Shown: in pieces, positions 8,298-16,254 of the stretch
Layout: every line of letters begins with the position of its first letter
How positions within the stretch are numbered: the first letter of the stretch is position 1
NCBI GenBank assembly: GCA_025454075.1
Contig: JALOPD010000007.1
Coordinates: forward strand, 1-44,905
Direction: 5' to 3'
Length of the DNA stretch: 44,905 bases
Source: Desulfobacterales bacterium
GTDB lineage: Bacteria > Desulfobacterota > Desulfobacteria > Desulfobacterales > UBA2174_A
The notes under the pieces: model-generated
Databases searched by the model: none
Seen by the model: the letters and a program-made list of their open reading frames with translations, nothing else
What the model was told of the DNA's origin: nothing
Position numbers and translations under genes: made by a program

Positions 8298-8915
8298 ATG
8301 ATGATGCATCGGTTTCTAAAACGTGAAGGGGTGGGGTTGCTCGCCATCGGCATTCTCACCGCCGCCTGCGCCTCCTCCAACGTGATGAACGTCCAGTATC
8401 AGCTGCCGGCGCTGGCCGGAGGCCCAATCCCGCGCAGCGTCGTGATCGTCTTCGAGGACGACCGCAAGAGCAGCGCGTTTCTCACCCGGAGCGCCCGGGA
8501 GGAGCTGGAGGGGTTTTCCGACGTGTACGCCTTGACGGTTTCAAGACCCGGGCGGGGCAGCGAACTCAAGGGGGCCTACGCCCTCGGCCCCCTGTTCACG
8601 GAAATCCTGCGCTATCGGCTGGAGGATTCCGGGGTGAAGGTGGTGCCGTCGGGCGCCAACGCCGACGCGGAATTAAACCTGGTGCTCAAAGAATTCCAGC
8701 TGGATTTCGGAGACCGGAAGTGGAGTGCATCGGTCGCATACGAGACCCGGCTGCTGAAAAACGGAACCCTGCTTAGCATGCAGGCGGTCAAAGGCAACGC
8801 CGAAAGGGTTATGTTCATGAAAAAGGCCGATGCCGAAAAAGTGATCGGTGAACTGGTGAGCGACGCGATCAACCAGATGGACCTGACCGGACTTTTCAAG
8901 CGGGCCGGCCTGTAG
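8298..8915 (+). CDS. Lipoprotein of unknown function
   Basis: A 205-residue protein with a bacterial lipoprotein signal: basic HRFLKRE, a hydrophobic stretch and a lipobox LTAAC with Cys near residue 25. It should be anchored in a membrane facing the periplasm. The mature part has alternating strands (SVVIVFEDD, ADAELNLVLKEFQLDF, SASVAYETRLLKNG) reminiscent of YajG-like or transport-auxiliary lipoproteins, but I do not recognise a specific family. Three consecutive ATGs occur at 8298-8306 and the first is taken. The PilZ gene starts 10 bases downstream, so the two are likely co-transcribed. Confidence 0.75.
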   Translation: MMMHRFLKREGVGLLAIGILTAACASSNVMNVQYQLPALAGGPIPRSVVIVFEDDRKSSAFLTRSAREELEGFSDVYALTVSRPGRGSELKGAYALGPLFTEILRYRLEDSGVKVVPSGANADAELNLVLKEFQLDFGDRKWSASVAYETRLLKNGTLLSMQAVKGNAERVMFMKKADAEKVIGELVSDAINQMDLTGLFKRAGL

Positions 8916-8925
8916 GAGGCGTCGC

Positions 8926-9489
8926 ATGGAGGAGATGGCTGCGCGGCTGGGGCGGTTCAGCACCACGGCCCGGCTCTTCACCCTGGTGGATGAGTTGCCG
9001 AGGGACCAGCAACTGATCCTCCTGAAGCAGCTGCTGGGGGACCGCATCACCACCCATCTATTCAAGCTCGTTTTAGAGATGCCGGAAGAGCAGCAGGTCC
9101 GGCTGATGGAGCAGATGCTCGATTTTCCCTTCAGCGATGCGGTGGTGACGACCCTCACGCTGGATGACGATGACGCCTTGATCCGCCAGATGCAGCGCAC
9201 GTCCTGCCGGCTGCGCGCCGTGTGCGTGCTCGACGCCAACACCTTTGACGGCGTCATCACCGACATCAGCACCTTCGGCATGTTCATCAAGACCGACCGG
9301 TCCTTTCCCGCGGGCAAACCGATCCGCATCAGCTGCCGCCTGCCGGGCCGGGAGCGGCCGTTGATCATTAACGGCGAGATCCTCCGGAGCGAGCCCTCCG
9401 GCATCGGCATCCGCTTGAAATCCCTTCCGGCCGATCAGGAGAAAGCGATCCTCGCCTTCATCAACAGCACCCGGATAGAGACGACTTAG
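8926..9489 (+). CDS. PilZ-domain protein (c-di-GMP responsive)
   Basis: A 187-residue protein. The N-terminal half (residues 1-85) is helical and charged with repeated LxxLxxLPxxQQ-like segments. The C-terminal half carries a PilZ domain with R-T-S-C-R (RxxxR) near residue 90 and D-I-S-T-F-G (DxSxxG), the two c-di-GMP-binding signatures. ATG 8926 follows TAGGAGG, which also contains the stop of the lipoprotein gene. The context suggests an envelope-linked c-di-GMP effector. The partner of the N-terminal region is unknown. Confidence 0.85.
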   Translation: MEEMAARLGRFSTTARLFTLVDELPRDQQLILLKQLLGDRITTHLFKLVLEMPEEQQVRLMEQMLDFPFSDAVVTTLTLDDDDALIRQMQRTSCRLRAVCVLDANTFDGVITDISTFGMFIKTDRSFPAGKPIRISCRLPGRERPLIINGEILRSEPSGIGIRLKSLPADQEKAILAFINSTRIETT

Positions 9490-9556
9490 CGCCGCACACC
9501 CTGTACCCGACCACTCTCTCTGCCGGGCCGCATCCCCAGCGGTCGCCGCATGCCGT

Positions 9557-10045
9557 TTATCGGAAAGCGCCCTTGCGGTAGAGCCTCCAGGACAGCACAC
9601 AGAGGGCTAAGATCGGATGCTGCCGCAAGCGCGGCGGCACCTCCACGGCCACTCCCGTGTGGCGCTCGATCTTCCAGAGGATGTAGTCCAGCCCCCCGGC
9701 GAACGTGAAGGCCCCCTTCAGCAGCCGCAGCAGCGAAAGCGCCTTGCCTTGAAGCGACCGGACCTTCCACCCGGCCCGGCAGATCGTGCGCTGCGCGGAC
9801 GAAATGCGGGATTCATAGCTGCCCGCGCGCCCTTCGACGCGATCGATGGGAAACGGCAACGCCGGCAGCGCGGCCGCGGTGATCTCCTCGTAATAGCCGG
9901 AGGAGGCCTGAAACAGCCCGGCCACCTTTTCAGGCCGCTCGGCCCGCAGCTCGGCGCGGTAGCTCAACGAAAGCCCCCTGAGCCAGAGATCCTTGACGGT
10001 GAACGGCGCGGGCAGGCAGGGGATCACGCGGGTCAGAAAGGTCAC
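9557..10045 (-). CDS. Tam41-like CDP-diacylglycerol synthase, C-terminal half
   Basis: 162 residues from GTG 10045. The start (TFLTRVIPCLPAPFTVKDLWLRGLSLSYRAELR split over positions 2-35) resembles the helical C-terminal domain of Tam41-type phosphatidate cytidylyltransferases, with the LSY segment, the basic residues and the E-x-P-E-K-V segment. The GTG overlaps the stop of the upstream gene in a GTGA, in the -1 frame. Together the two frames rebuild one Tam41-like protein of about 300 residues. This may be a split gene with coupled translation, a programmed frameshift or a recent lesion. On its own this half would lack the nucleotidyltransferase site. Confidence 0.6.
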   Translation of the reverse strand: MTFLTRVIPCLPAPFTVKDLWLRGLSLSYRAELRAERPEKVAGLFQASSGYYEEITAAALPALPFPIDRVEGRAGSYESRISSAQRTICRAGWKVRSLQGKALSLLRLLKGAFTFAGGLDYILWKIERHTGVAVEVPPRLRQHPILALCVLSWRLYRKGAFR

Positions 10046-10476
10046 GCTTCGGGGCGGCGTGCATACAGGACCGCGGTGGGCTGAGCGAACCGGCCCCACA
10101 AATAGGAATGAAACCAGGCGGGCGATACCCCGCGCTCTAGGTCGCCCAGGGAAAGAATGGCGTACTTGGCCCGCACCACGCGGCCTTCGGCGGGAATTTC
10201 CAGGTAGAATACGTTCGGCGGCAAAAGCCGGTTCAGAAGGGCCCACACCCACGACCGATAGGCGCTGCGGTAGCGGTCCACGATCGCATAGAGATCCACC
10301 ATGCCGCCCCGGTCATCCCCCGAGCGCAGGCAGGATCCATAGAAGACAATGGCCTGCACGGACTCGCCGTGCCGGGCCAGCACCCTCTCCGCCAAGGCCT
10401 TCACCGCATCCGCCGCGGGCTGGGAGGCCTTGCTCCGGATCAGGCGCAGCATCGCTTCGGGAATGGGCATGCTCAC
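10042..10476 (-). CDS. Tam41-like CDP-diacylglycerol synthase, N-terminal nucleotidyltransferase half
   Basis: 144 residues from GTG 10476; an ATG at 10470 is an alternative. It contains a nucleotidyltransferase-fold motif VFYGSCLRSGD, then GGMVDLYAIVD with the two acidic metal ligands, an aromatic W-rich stretch and AKYAILSLGDLERG. That order matches the catalytic domain of Tam41, which makes CDP-diacylglycerol from CTP and phosphatidate. It ends at TGA 10042-10044, where the C-terminal half starts in the -1 frame. Its own GTG start overlaps the stop of the diacylglycerol-kinase-like gene, again as GTGA. A kinase that makes phosphatidate is thus directly followed by an enzyme that would use it. 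Confidence 0.65.
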   Translation of the reverse strand: MSMPIPEAMLRLIRSKASQPAADAVKALAERVLARHGESVQAIVFYGSCLRSGDDRGGMVDLYAIVDRYRSAYRSWVWALLNRLLPPNVFYLEIPAEGRVVRAKYAILSLGDLERGVSPAWFHSYLWGRFAQPTAVLYARRPEA

Positions 10477-11513
10477 ACCCTTAGAAAATCCGCGGCGCCG
10501 CCGTCCTGGATGCGGACCGGGCCCGAACCCGGATCGGCGGAAAAAAGCTCGCCGTCAATGGCAAACCCACCGTCCATCTCCAGCCGGATGTCGCGGGCGG
10601 TGCAGCTGAGATACCCGTTGTCGGGGGTGGCCCATGCAGCGCCGCGGCCGCGGATCAGGGCGGGCAGCGCGAACGGCAGGCGCCGGAACCCGGCGCTGAC
10701 GGCGGTGATTCGCAGCGCCCCCCCGCCCGGGCCCCAAAAGGGCCGCAAGCCTAAGATCAGCCGGTCGAGCGTGGTGATCAGCAGCAGCAGCAGGTCTTTC
10801 GAGACGACCCTGCAGCGGTCCGCGCGGATGGCGGTGGACACCGGTGCCACCAGGGTGTCCTGTCGGCGAGCCAGCGCCCAGAGAAACCGCGCCAGGATCA
10901 CCAGGTGGGCCGGGTCGCCGCTCAGCCCCATCCGGTGAACACTCGAGTGGAAAAACTGGATGCCTTTGAAGATACAGGCGGCGCCGAAAAATAAGCCGTA
11001 GAGCGGATGCGGGCAGCAGGGGGCCTGCACCTTCAGGATCGACCGCCGACGCACCAGCGCCTCTCCCTCGCCGTGATGCGCCCAGTTCACCAGCCGCCGC
11101 AGGGCGGCGACCCTCGGGCCGGGCAGCCCAAGGTCCAGGTGGGTCATGTTGGTCGTGCCGCCGCACAGAAGCGCCAGCAACGGCAACGACGGGAACGCGC
11201 GGTGATTGAAGAGAGCGGTCAGCGCCGCCTGAATCGTCCCGTCGCCGGAGTTCAGCACCACCAGGTTCAACCCGTTGCCTGCGAAGTCGGCCAGGGTCGC
11301 CCGGACCTCTTCCGCATTGCGAACCTCGCGATGCGGTATGTCGGGGTGGTTCAGCAGCAAGCGGCGAATGCCGTCCAGCCCGCCGCGCCGGTTCCCGCCG
11401 CTCAGGGGGTTGCTGATCACCCCCACTCGCCAGGGCCCCCGGCCGGCCGGGGCATCTCCCGGCCGCCCGGCAACGTCGGATTCTGCGCCGGATGTGGACA
11501 ATGGCAAATTCAT
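10473..11513 (-). CDS. Diacylglycerol kinase-family lipid kinase
   Basis: A 346-residue protein of the DAGK_cat/YegS-like family. Diagnostic motifs are NPLSGGNRR near residue 36, LNSGDGTIQ (the GGDGT-type nucleotide motif, here S-G-D-G-T) and CGGTTN. The C-terminal beta domain ends with DGELFSAD. The family phosphorylates diacylglycerol or related lipids at the inner membrane. Gene order (kinase then Tam41-like halves, with GTGA overlaps) suggests diacylglycerol to phosphatidate to CDP-diacylglycerol. The ATG at 11513 lacks a strong ribosome-binding site. The frame stays open upstream to about 11687 but would then run into the divergent phosphoesterase. Confidence 0.8.
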   Translation of the reverse strand: MNLPLSTSGAESDVAGRPGDAPAGRGPWRVGVISNPLSGGNRRGGLDGIRRLLLNHPDIPHREVRNAEEVRATLADFAGNGLNLVVLNSGDGTIQAALTALFNHRAFPSLPLLALLCGGTTNMTHLDLGLPGPRVAALRRLVNWAHHGEGEALVRRRSILKVQAPCCPHPLYGLFFGAACIFKGIQFFHSSVHRMGLSGDPAHLVILARFLWALARRQDTLVAPVSTAIRADRCRVVSKDLLLLLITTLDRLILGLRPFWGPGGGALRITAVSAGFRRLPFALPALIRGRGAAWATPDNGYLSCTARDIRLEMDGGFAIDGELFSADPGSGPVRIQDGGAADFLRV

Positions 11514-11646
11514 GGCAGGGTTCGGTCGACATTTGAAAGCGCGCCCAGCATCAAAGCCGCGCGGTCGCCCCGACGGCGACGGATTTCTTTGACGGTCAAC
11601 GCCTCCGGCGTTGAAATGCAGAGCGTCGTGGTTTATATATGCCCGT

Positions 11647-12573
11647 ATGAGGTTTGTAAAGTCAGGATCTCCGCGCCGCACGTTCACCCTGGTTCACATC
11701 TCCGATTTTCACCTGTGCCGCCCGGCAGGAATCGGGTTTTCTCGCTTGTTGAACAAGCGCGCGTTCAGCTATCTGAGCTGGAAGATTCGCCGCCGGCACG
11801 GGCACCGCACGGCGGTCCTCCGGGCTCTGACGCAGGCGGTGCAGGCGACGGGTTGCGACCAGATCGCCGTGACGGGGGACCTGACGCAGCTGGCCCTGCC
11901 GGCCGAGTTTGAAGATGCCCGGCAGCAGCTGCAGGGCCTGGGCCCGCCGCAAAACGTGTTCGTCGTTCCCGGCAACCATGACGCGCTGGTTCCAACGGCA
12001 TGGGAGGACGGGTTCGCACGCTGGGCCGACTACATGGCGCCGGATGACGCTGAAACCGGATCCTCTCCAGGTTTCCCGACCCTCAGGGTCCGCGGCCCCG
12101 TCGCACTGATCGGCATCTCCACGGCCGTGCCCACCCGGCCCCTGTCGGCCGCCGGCCGCATCGGCGCCGCGCAGCTCGCGCGCTGCGCCGAGGTGTTGAC
12201 GGAAACCGCGGGGCGCAACCTCTACCGGATCCTGCTGATCCATCACCCGCCGGTGTCCAACGCCGTTTCCCACCACAAACGGCTGACGGACGCCGACGCC
12301 TTTCTGCCGCTCCTCCGCCGGCACGGCGCCGAGCTCATCCTCCACGGCCACTCTCACCGCCGGTCCCGGACAGCCCTGCCGGGACCTTCGGGCAGCGTGC
12401 CGGTGCTGAGCGTGTCCTCGGCTTCGGCGAACAGCTGCGACCCTCTCCACCGGGCGGCCTTCCGTGTCTTCCGAATCACACCGACCGCCTCCGGCTGGAC
12501 CACCACCTATCAGGACCACGCCTACGATCACGACAGCGGCCTCTTCATTTCTGAGCCCAAAATTGCCCTGTAA
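11647..12573 (+). CDS. Calcineurin-like metallophosphoesterase
   Basis: A 308-residue metallophosphoesterase. All metal-binding motifs are in order: SDFH near residue 22, GDLT, PGNHD, HHPP and HGHSHR. It is a cytoplasmic dinuclear-metal hydrolase fold with no signal peptide. It is divergent from the lipid-kinase/Tam41 genes, so a phosphodiester or lipid-derived substrate is possible but unproven. ATG 11647 (MRFVKSG) is the first start that leaves room for a promoter. Confidence 0.85.
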   Translation: MRFVKSGSPRRTFTLVHISDFHLCRPAGIGFSRLLNKRAFSYLSWKIRRRHGHRTAVLRALTQAVQATGCDQIAVTGDLTQLALPAEFEDARQQLQGLGPPQNVFVVPGNHDALVPTAWEDGFARWADYMAPDDAETGSSPGFPTLRVRGPVALIGISTAVPTRPLSAAGRIGAAQLARCAEVLTETAGRNLYRILLIHHPPVSNAVSHHKRLTDADAFLPLLRRHGAELILHGHSHRRSRTALPGPSGSVPVLSVSSASANSCDPLHRAAFRVFRITPTASGWTTTYQDHAYDHDSGLFISEPKIAL

Positions 12574-12604
12574 AGCATCCGCGCCCTCCGGCGCGGATGC
12601 TTTT
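12573..12604. terminator. Bidirectional rho-independent terminator
   Basis: A perfect 13-bp inverted repeat (AAGCATCCGCGCC, loop CTCC, GGCGCGGATGCTT) ends in TTTT. It lies exactly between the converging phosphoesterase and lptG stop codons. Confidence 0.85.
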
Positions 12605-13683
12605 CAAAAAGCTTTGCGAAGGAGTTTCAACGCCACCACCAGGATCACACTCACCGGGGCCAGGGTCGTGAAAAGGGGGGGCAGGTCGAGAATCAACCCC
12701 AGGTTCCCGACGATCTGGTTGGCGAGATAAAACACCACCCCCACCAGCATTCCGATGAAAATCCGCTGGCTGGCGTTGCGGATGCGCGTGGAGCCGAAGA
12801 TGAAGGTGAGGGAGAGCAGCACCATGATGCCGGTGGTCACCGGAAGGCAGACCTTCTGCCAAAACGCCAGAGCATAGGCCTTCGAGTTTTCGGAGCGCTG
12901 GTTAAGGCTCCGGATGAGGCCCCATAGATCGGAAAGCGACAGGCTGTCGGCGGGAAGCTCGAGAGTGGAGACCTGGGCGGGCGTCAGGAAAGACGTCAAG
13001 CGGTAGTGGTCCATGGGGGACACGCTGACGCTCTCGCCGTCGAACACCTTTGCCTGGATATCCGTCAGCAGCCAATCCTGGCCATCCTGGACGGACGCCT
13101 GCTTGGCCGCAATGAATCGCCGCAGGCGGCCGGATTCGTCGAGTTCGTAGATTTCGATGTCCGCGGCGCCCCCCCCGCCGAAGGTCCGGCCCACATAAAC
13201 GAAGGACTGGCCGTGGCGCACCCAGAAGCCTTCCTTCTGCATGATGACCGCCTTGCCGTAGACCGCCCGGGATCGCATGAAGCGGGCGCTCTGGTCGAGC
13301 GGGGGGGCGATGAACTCGGCCAGGATGACGGCCGCCAGCATGAGCACGACACTCGTCCCCAGCACCGAAAAGGCGATGCGCTGAACGGACATGCCGGCCG
13401 CCTGCATGGCCGTGAGCTCCTGGTGGTCGGCCAGCAGCCCGAGCGACACGATGCTGCCGAGCAGAGCCGCGACCGGCATGAGGTCCACGCAGCGCTTGGG
13501 GATCGTCAGCGCCACGAACATGAATGCGTCCGGCAGGCGGTAGGTTCCCTTGCCGAGGTCGTTGATCTGGATCAACAACTCCAGAAAACTGAAAATCACG
13601 ACCAGCAGCGAAAGGACCAGCAAAAACCCCTGCAAGGTGTTCCGGCCCAAATAGCGATCGATGATTTTGAGCTGTTCACTCAT
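12604..13683 (-). CDS. lptG: LPS export permease LptG
   Basis: A 359-residue LptF/LptG-family permease of the inner-membrane LptB2FG complex, which extracts lipopolysaccharide for transport to the outer membrane. There are three hydrophobic helices in the N-terminal third, including the conserved PVAALLGSIVSLGLLADHQELTAM region (residues 66-89). A periplasmic beta-rich domain with DIEIYELDESGRL and three C-terminal helices follow. ATG 13683 overlaps the lptF stop as ATGA, so the two are translationally coupled. The order lptF-lptG is standard. The ATPase LptB is not in the window. Confidence 0.9.
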   Translation of the reverse strand: MSEQLKIIDRYLGRNTLQGFLLVLSLLVVIFSFLELLIQINDLGKGTYRLPDAFMFVALTIPKRCVDLMPVAALLGSIVSLGLLADHQELTAMQAAGMSVQRIAFSVLGTSVVLMLAAVILAEFIAPPLDQSARFMRSRAVYGKAVIMQKEGFWVRHGQSFVYVGRTFGGGGAADIEIYELDESGRLRRFIAAKQASVQDGQDWLLTDIQAKVFDGESVSVSPMDHYRLTSFLTPAQVSTLELPADSLSLSDLWGLIRSLNQRSENSKAYALAFWQKVCLPVTTGIMVLLSLTFIFGSTRIRNASQRIFIGMLVGVVFYLANQIVGNLGLILDLPPLFTTLAPVSVILVVALKLLRKAF

Positions 13684-14744
13684 TTCCGGTAGAACACTTC
13701 CCCCGTCCGCCACAGAAAAAAGACGGCCAGCAGCGCCAGCAGCAGGGGCACCCACCATATCCCGATCAGCGGCGGCACCAGGGATTTTTCCACCCAGGTT
13801 TTGGCAATCACGAACATCTGGTAATAAATGGCGAAGATGAGGATGGCGAGCCCGAGCTTGGCATATTTCCCTCTGCGCGGATTGCTTTTGCTCAAGGGGA
13901 CGCCGAGCAACGCCAGCAGCACGGTGGACAACGGCGTGGACAGCCGCCATTGCAGCTCGGCGATGTCTTCAAGCCGCGGGGAGCCGATGAGCTGCAGCGT
14001 GGAAGCCGCTTTGCGCCGATAGCGGGTCGTGTCCTCCGTCGGCATGGGGTATTCCGCTTGGGTGAAGCGCGTGATTTTCCCGCCCGGGTCGCCAACCGGA
14101 AACTCGTAGAGCATCCCCTCGCGGAAATAGAGCGTGCGCTGTCCGTCGCGCCCTGCTTCGCCCTGGATCATCTCCTGCGCCTGGATCACCTGACGATTGG
14201 CGCCCCCATCGATCCGGATGAACACCTGCCGGGCCCCTTCGCGTTTGCCGCCGACCTCTTCGGCAAAAAAGACGTATTTGCCTTTTTGGACATCGAGAAA
14301 ATGATCGGCTTCCAGGCGCGAGATGTCGAATTGAGCCTGGGCCTGGTCCTGGATCTGGTAGATCTTTTCATAAGCTTCCGGGCGGATGTAAAGCGAGGCG
14401 CATCCGGCCAGGACCGCCAGCGGCAGGGACAGCATGAAGACCGGCTTCAACACGCCGACAATGCCCACGCCGCAAGCGGAAAGGGCGGTCATCTCGGAAT
14501 CCTTGTAGAGGCGTCCCAAGGCGATGATCACCGACAGATAGAAGGTGGTCGGCAGCAGGATTTCCAGGGCCATCCCGATCCGGAGCAGGATCAGCAACCC
14601 CACCGTTCCCGGCGGGAGCGACCCGGCGACGGCTTGGGCCAGGTAGGTGACGGCGCAGTAACTCGCGAAAATGATGACCAGCACGATGAGAATGGCCGCC
14701 GCCGGCTTGAGAATCTCCGAAATGATGTACCGCTTAAGGATCAC
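13680..14744 (-). CDS. lptF: LPS export permease LptF
   Basis: A 354-residue LptF-type permease, partner of LptG. It starts with GTG (MILKRYIISEI...), the usual N-terminus of this family. It has N-terminal helices containing LPTTFYLSVIIALGRLYKDSEM (residues 62-83), a central periplasmic jellyroll domain and a C-terminal helix bundle that starts after LSTVLLALLGVPLSKSNPRRGKY. The start lies 22 bases after the preceding nucleotidyltransferase gene on the same strand, so the three are probably one transcript. Confidence 0.9.
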   Translation of the reverse strand: MILKRYIISEILKPAAAILIVLVIIFASYCAVTYLAQAVAGSLPPGTVGLLILLRIGMALEILLPTTFYLSVIIALGRLYKDSEMTALSACGVGIVGVLKPVFMLSLPLAVLAGCASLYIRPEAYEKIYQIQDQAQAQFDISRLEADHFLDVQKGKYVFFAEEVGGKREGARQVFIRIDGGANRQVIQAQEMIQGEAGRDGQRTLYFREGMLYEFPVGDPGGKITRFTQAEYPMPTEDTTRYRRKAASTLQLIGSPRLEDIAELQWRLSTPLSTVLLALLGVPLSKSNPRRGKYAKLGLAILIFAIYYQMFVIAKTWVEKSLVPPLIGIWWVPLLLALLAVFFLWRTGEVFYRK

Positions 14745-14766
14745 CGGCTTACCCCTGGCCCCACCT

Positions 14767-15573
14767 TCAGCGCCCGTCCCGGGCGGCGATGGCCTCTGCA
14801 AAATGCCAATCGCTGACCGAATCGACGTCCACCGCCGCATTCGGAAACGGCAGGACGACCGCTCCGACCTTGAGCCCCATGCGCTCGGAGACGAGCCGGA
14901 GCGCATCCTCGCGAGACAACACCCCCAGCAGGTAGCGCAGGACCACCCGCCAGCCCAACCGACCGATCATTTTGAGCGGCCGCTTGCGATCATTCTCGAC
15001 TTGCCGCCAGAAGTCCGCCGCCGCGCGGCTCTCGGGTGTCAGGAAGGCAAACAGGTTGCACCCGCAGAACGCCCCGTCGCTGAAGCGCGTCCGGGTGCGG
15101 CGCATTCCCGGGTAAGCGGCCATGACCAATGCATAGGGGGCCAGGGCCGCCACCACGTCGCAACCGGTCGCGAGGGCTTCCCGGCAGAAATGATCGACCA
15201 TCGCAGGGGTCAGAAGGGCGTGGTCTGCCGTCGTCAGGAGCACCGGCGTCCCATCGTGGATGGAATTGAGCGCCGACAGGGCGCTGGTGCTGGGGGTGGC
15301 CTGGGGGGCCAGCCAGTCTATGCCGGGCGCGGCCAAGCGCTGCCGGACCAGCGGCGCTCGCTCGACAATGGCTGCCGGCGGCCCACACAGCAAACAGGTG
15401 CCGACGTGCTGGGACGCCGCCAGGGCGTCCAGCACCCGAAACAGCATAGGCTGCCCTCCGATGGGAGCAAGTGCTTTGCAGGGCACTCCTGCCGCACGCG
15501 CCACCGGATCCCCGCCGGTTCGGTCGGCCGCGAGAACCACCGCTGTAAACGGTTGGTGGATGGGGGGCGTCAT
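14767..15573 (-). CDS. MobA-like NTP-transferase family protein
   Basis: A 268-residue protein with a nucleotidyltransferase fold of the MobA/GlmU/IspD type. The N-terminus has a modified sugar-nucleotide loop (VVLAADRTGGDPVARAAGVPCKAL, residues 12-35) followed by PIGGQPML. TTADHALL is the likely metal-binding Asp motif. The loop is LAADRTGG rather than LAAGxGxR, so activity needs checking. It precedes lptF by 22 bases, so a role in envelope sugar activation is plausible. I cannot name the nucleotide or sugar. Confidence 0.7.
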   Translation of the reverse strand: MTPPIHQPFTAVVLAADRTGGDPVARAAGVPCKALAPIGGQPMLFRVLDALAASQHVGTCLLCGPPAAIVERAPLVRQRLAAPGIDWLAPQATPSTSALSALNSIHDGTPVLLTTADHALLTPAMVDHFCREALATGCDVVAALAPYALVMAAYPGMRRTRTRFSDGAFCGCNLFAFLTPESRAAADFWRQVENDRKRPLKMIGRLGWRVVLRYLLGVLSREDALRLVSERMGLKVGAVVLPFPNAAVDVDSVSDWHFAEAIAARDGR

Positions 15574-16254
15574 AGTGGTTGTCGATGCGACATATATATT
15601 AAGGATAGGCAGCCGGCCTGGAATCGTGAAGGATAGACCTGCCGGGTTGAAATGCCGATAACCTCATTTTTGATGTCGAAAGCATGGCCGGAAAACAGCA
15701 CCCTCGGTTTAATGAAAACAGACCCCGCTGGAATATGGACCGGCGGAGGGCTGTATCCTCCCGGCTGGGGCTCCGATGGGGCACCCCACAACAGGTGGTG
15801 CCGGGCCACGTTGAGGGGCCTTCACCCGCACGAACCGAGTGGCCGTCGAAGCCGTCTGCGGAAAGGTCGTTTCCGGTAAAACCGCTCTGGACGGTGCTTT
15901 GCGAACAAAAGGGAGAAATGACTTTTTCACAAGTCGATTTGTTTTTCAAGCTGATTTTATTTTTTTCAAACATTCCCTTGCATTTCGGAAAAACATGGTT
16001 TATTAGTTGCTCGCTTTTTTTGTTAGAATTTTCAAGGTGCTCGGTTTATAATCACTCTCTTGAAAGGGTAAAAAAGTTCTGGGATTTGACATTCCAAACC
16101 AATTGAGATAAATCTTATGAAATTTGATTTTCCGGTTTCGGCTCCGGTGGATGAAATAGTCCAATCGGAGTGTTGTATCGTCGGCGGATAAGGCGGATTG
16201 GATCGAAACGGAATTCGAATCCTGATTAGAAACCTAAAAGGATAGTGGACTATT
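15574..16254. other. 681-base intergenic region upstream of the lipid cluster
   Basis: No convincing gene is seen. The left part (15590-15890) is GC-rich with several short inverted repeats, for example CCCGGC near 15760 with GCCGGG near 15805, around TGGGG/CCCCA. The right part (15900-16250) is much richer in A and T, as expected of a control region for the acyl-AMP ligase gene at 16255. Confidence 0.5.
15978..16006 (+). promoter_or_regulatory. Candidate sigma70 promoter for the lipid cluster
   Basis: TTGCAT at 15978-15983 and TATTAG at 16001-16006 are separated by 17 bases in an AT-rich stretch. They would leave a leader of about 240 bases before ATG 16255. Confidence 0.35.

Noticed and set aside
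15755..15815. Possible riboswitch-like multi-stem fold
   Set aside because: Only short GC stems were found, and no conserved core of any riboswitch I know. GC-rich DNA gives such stems by chance.
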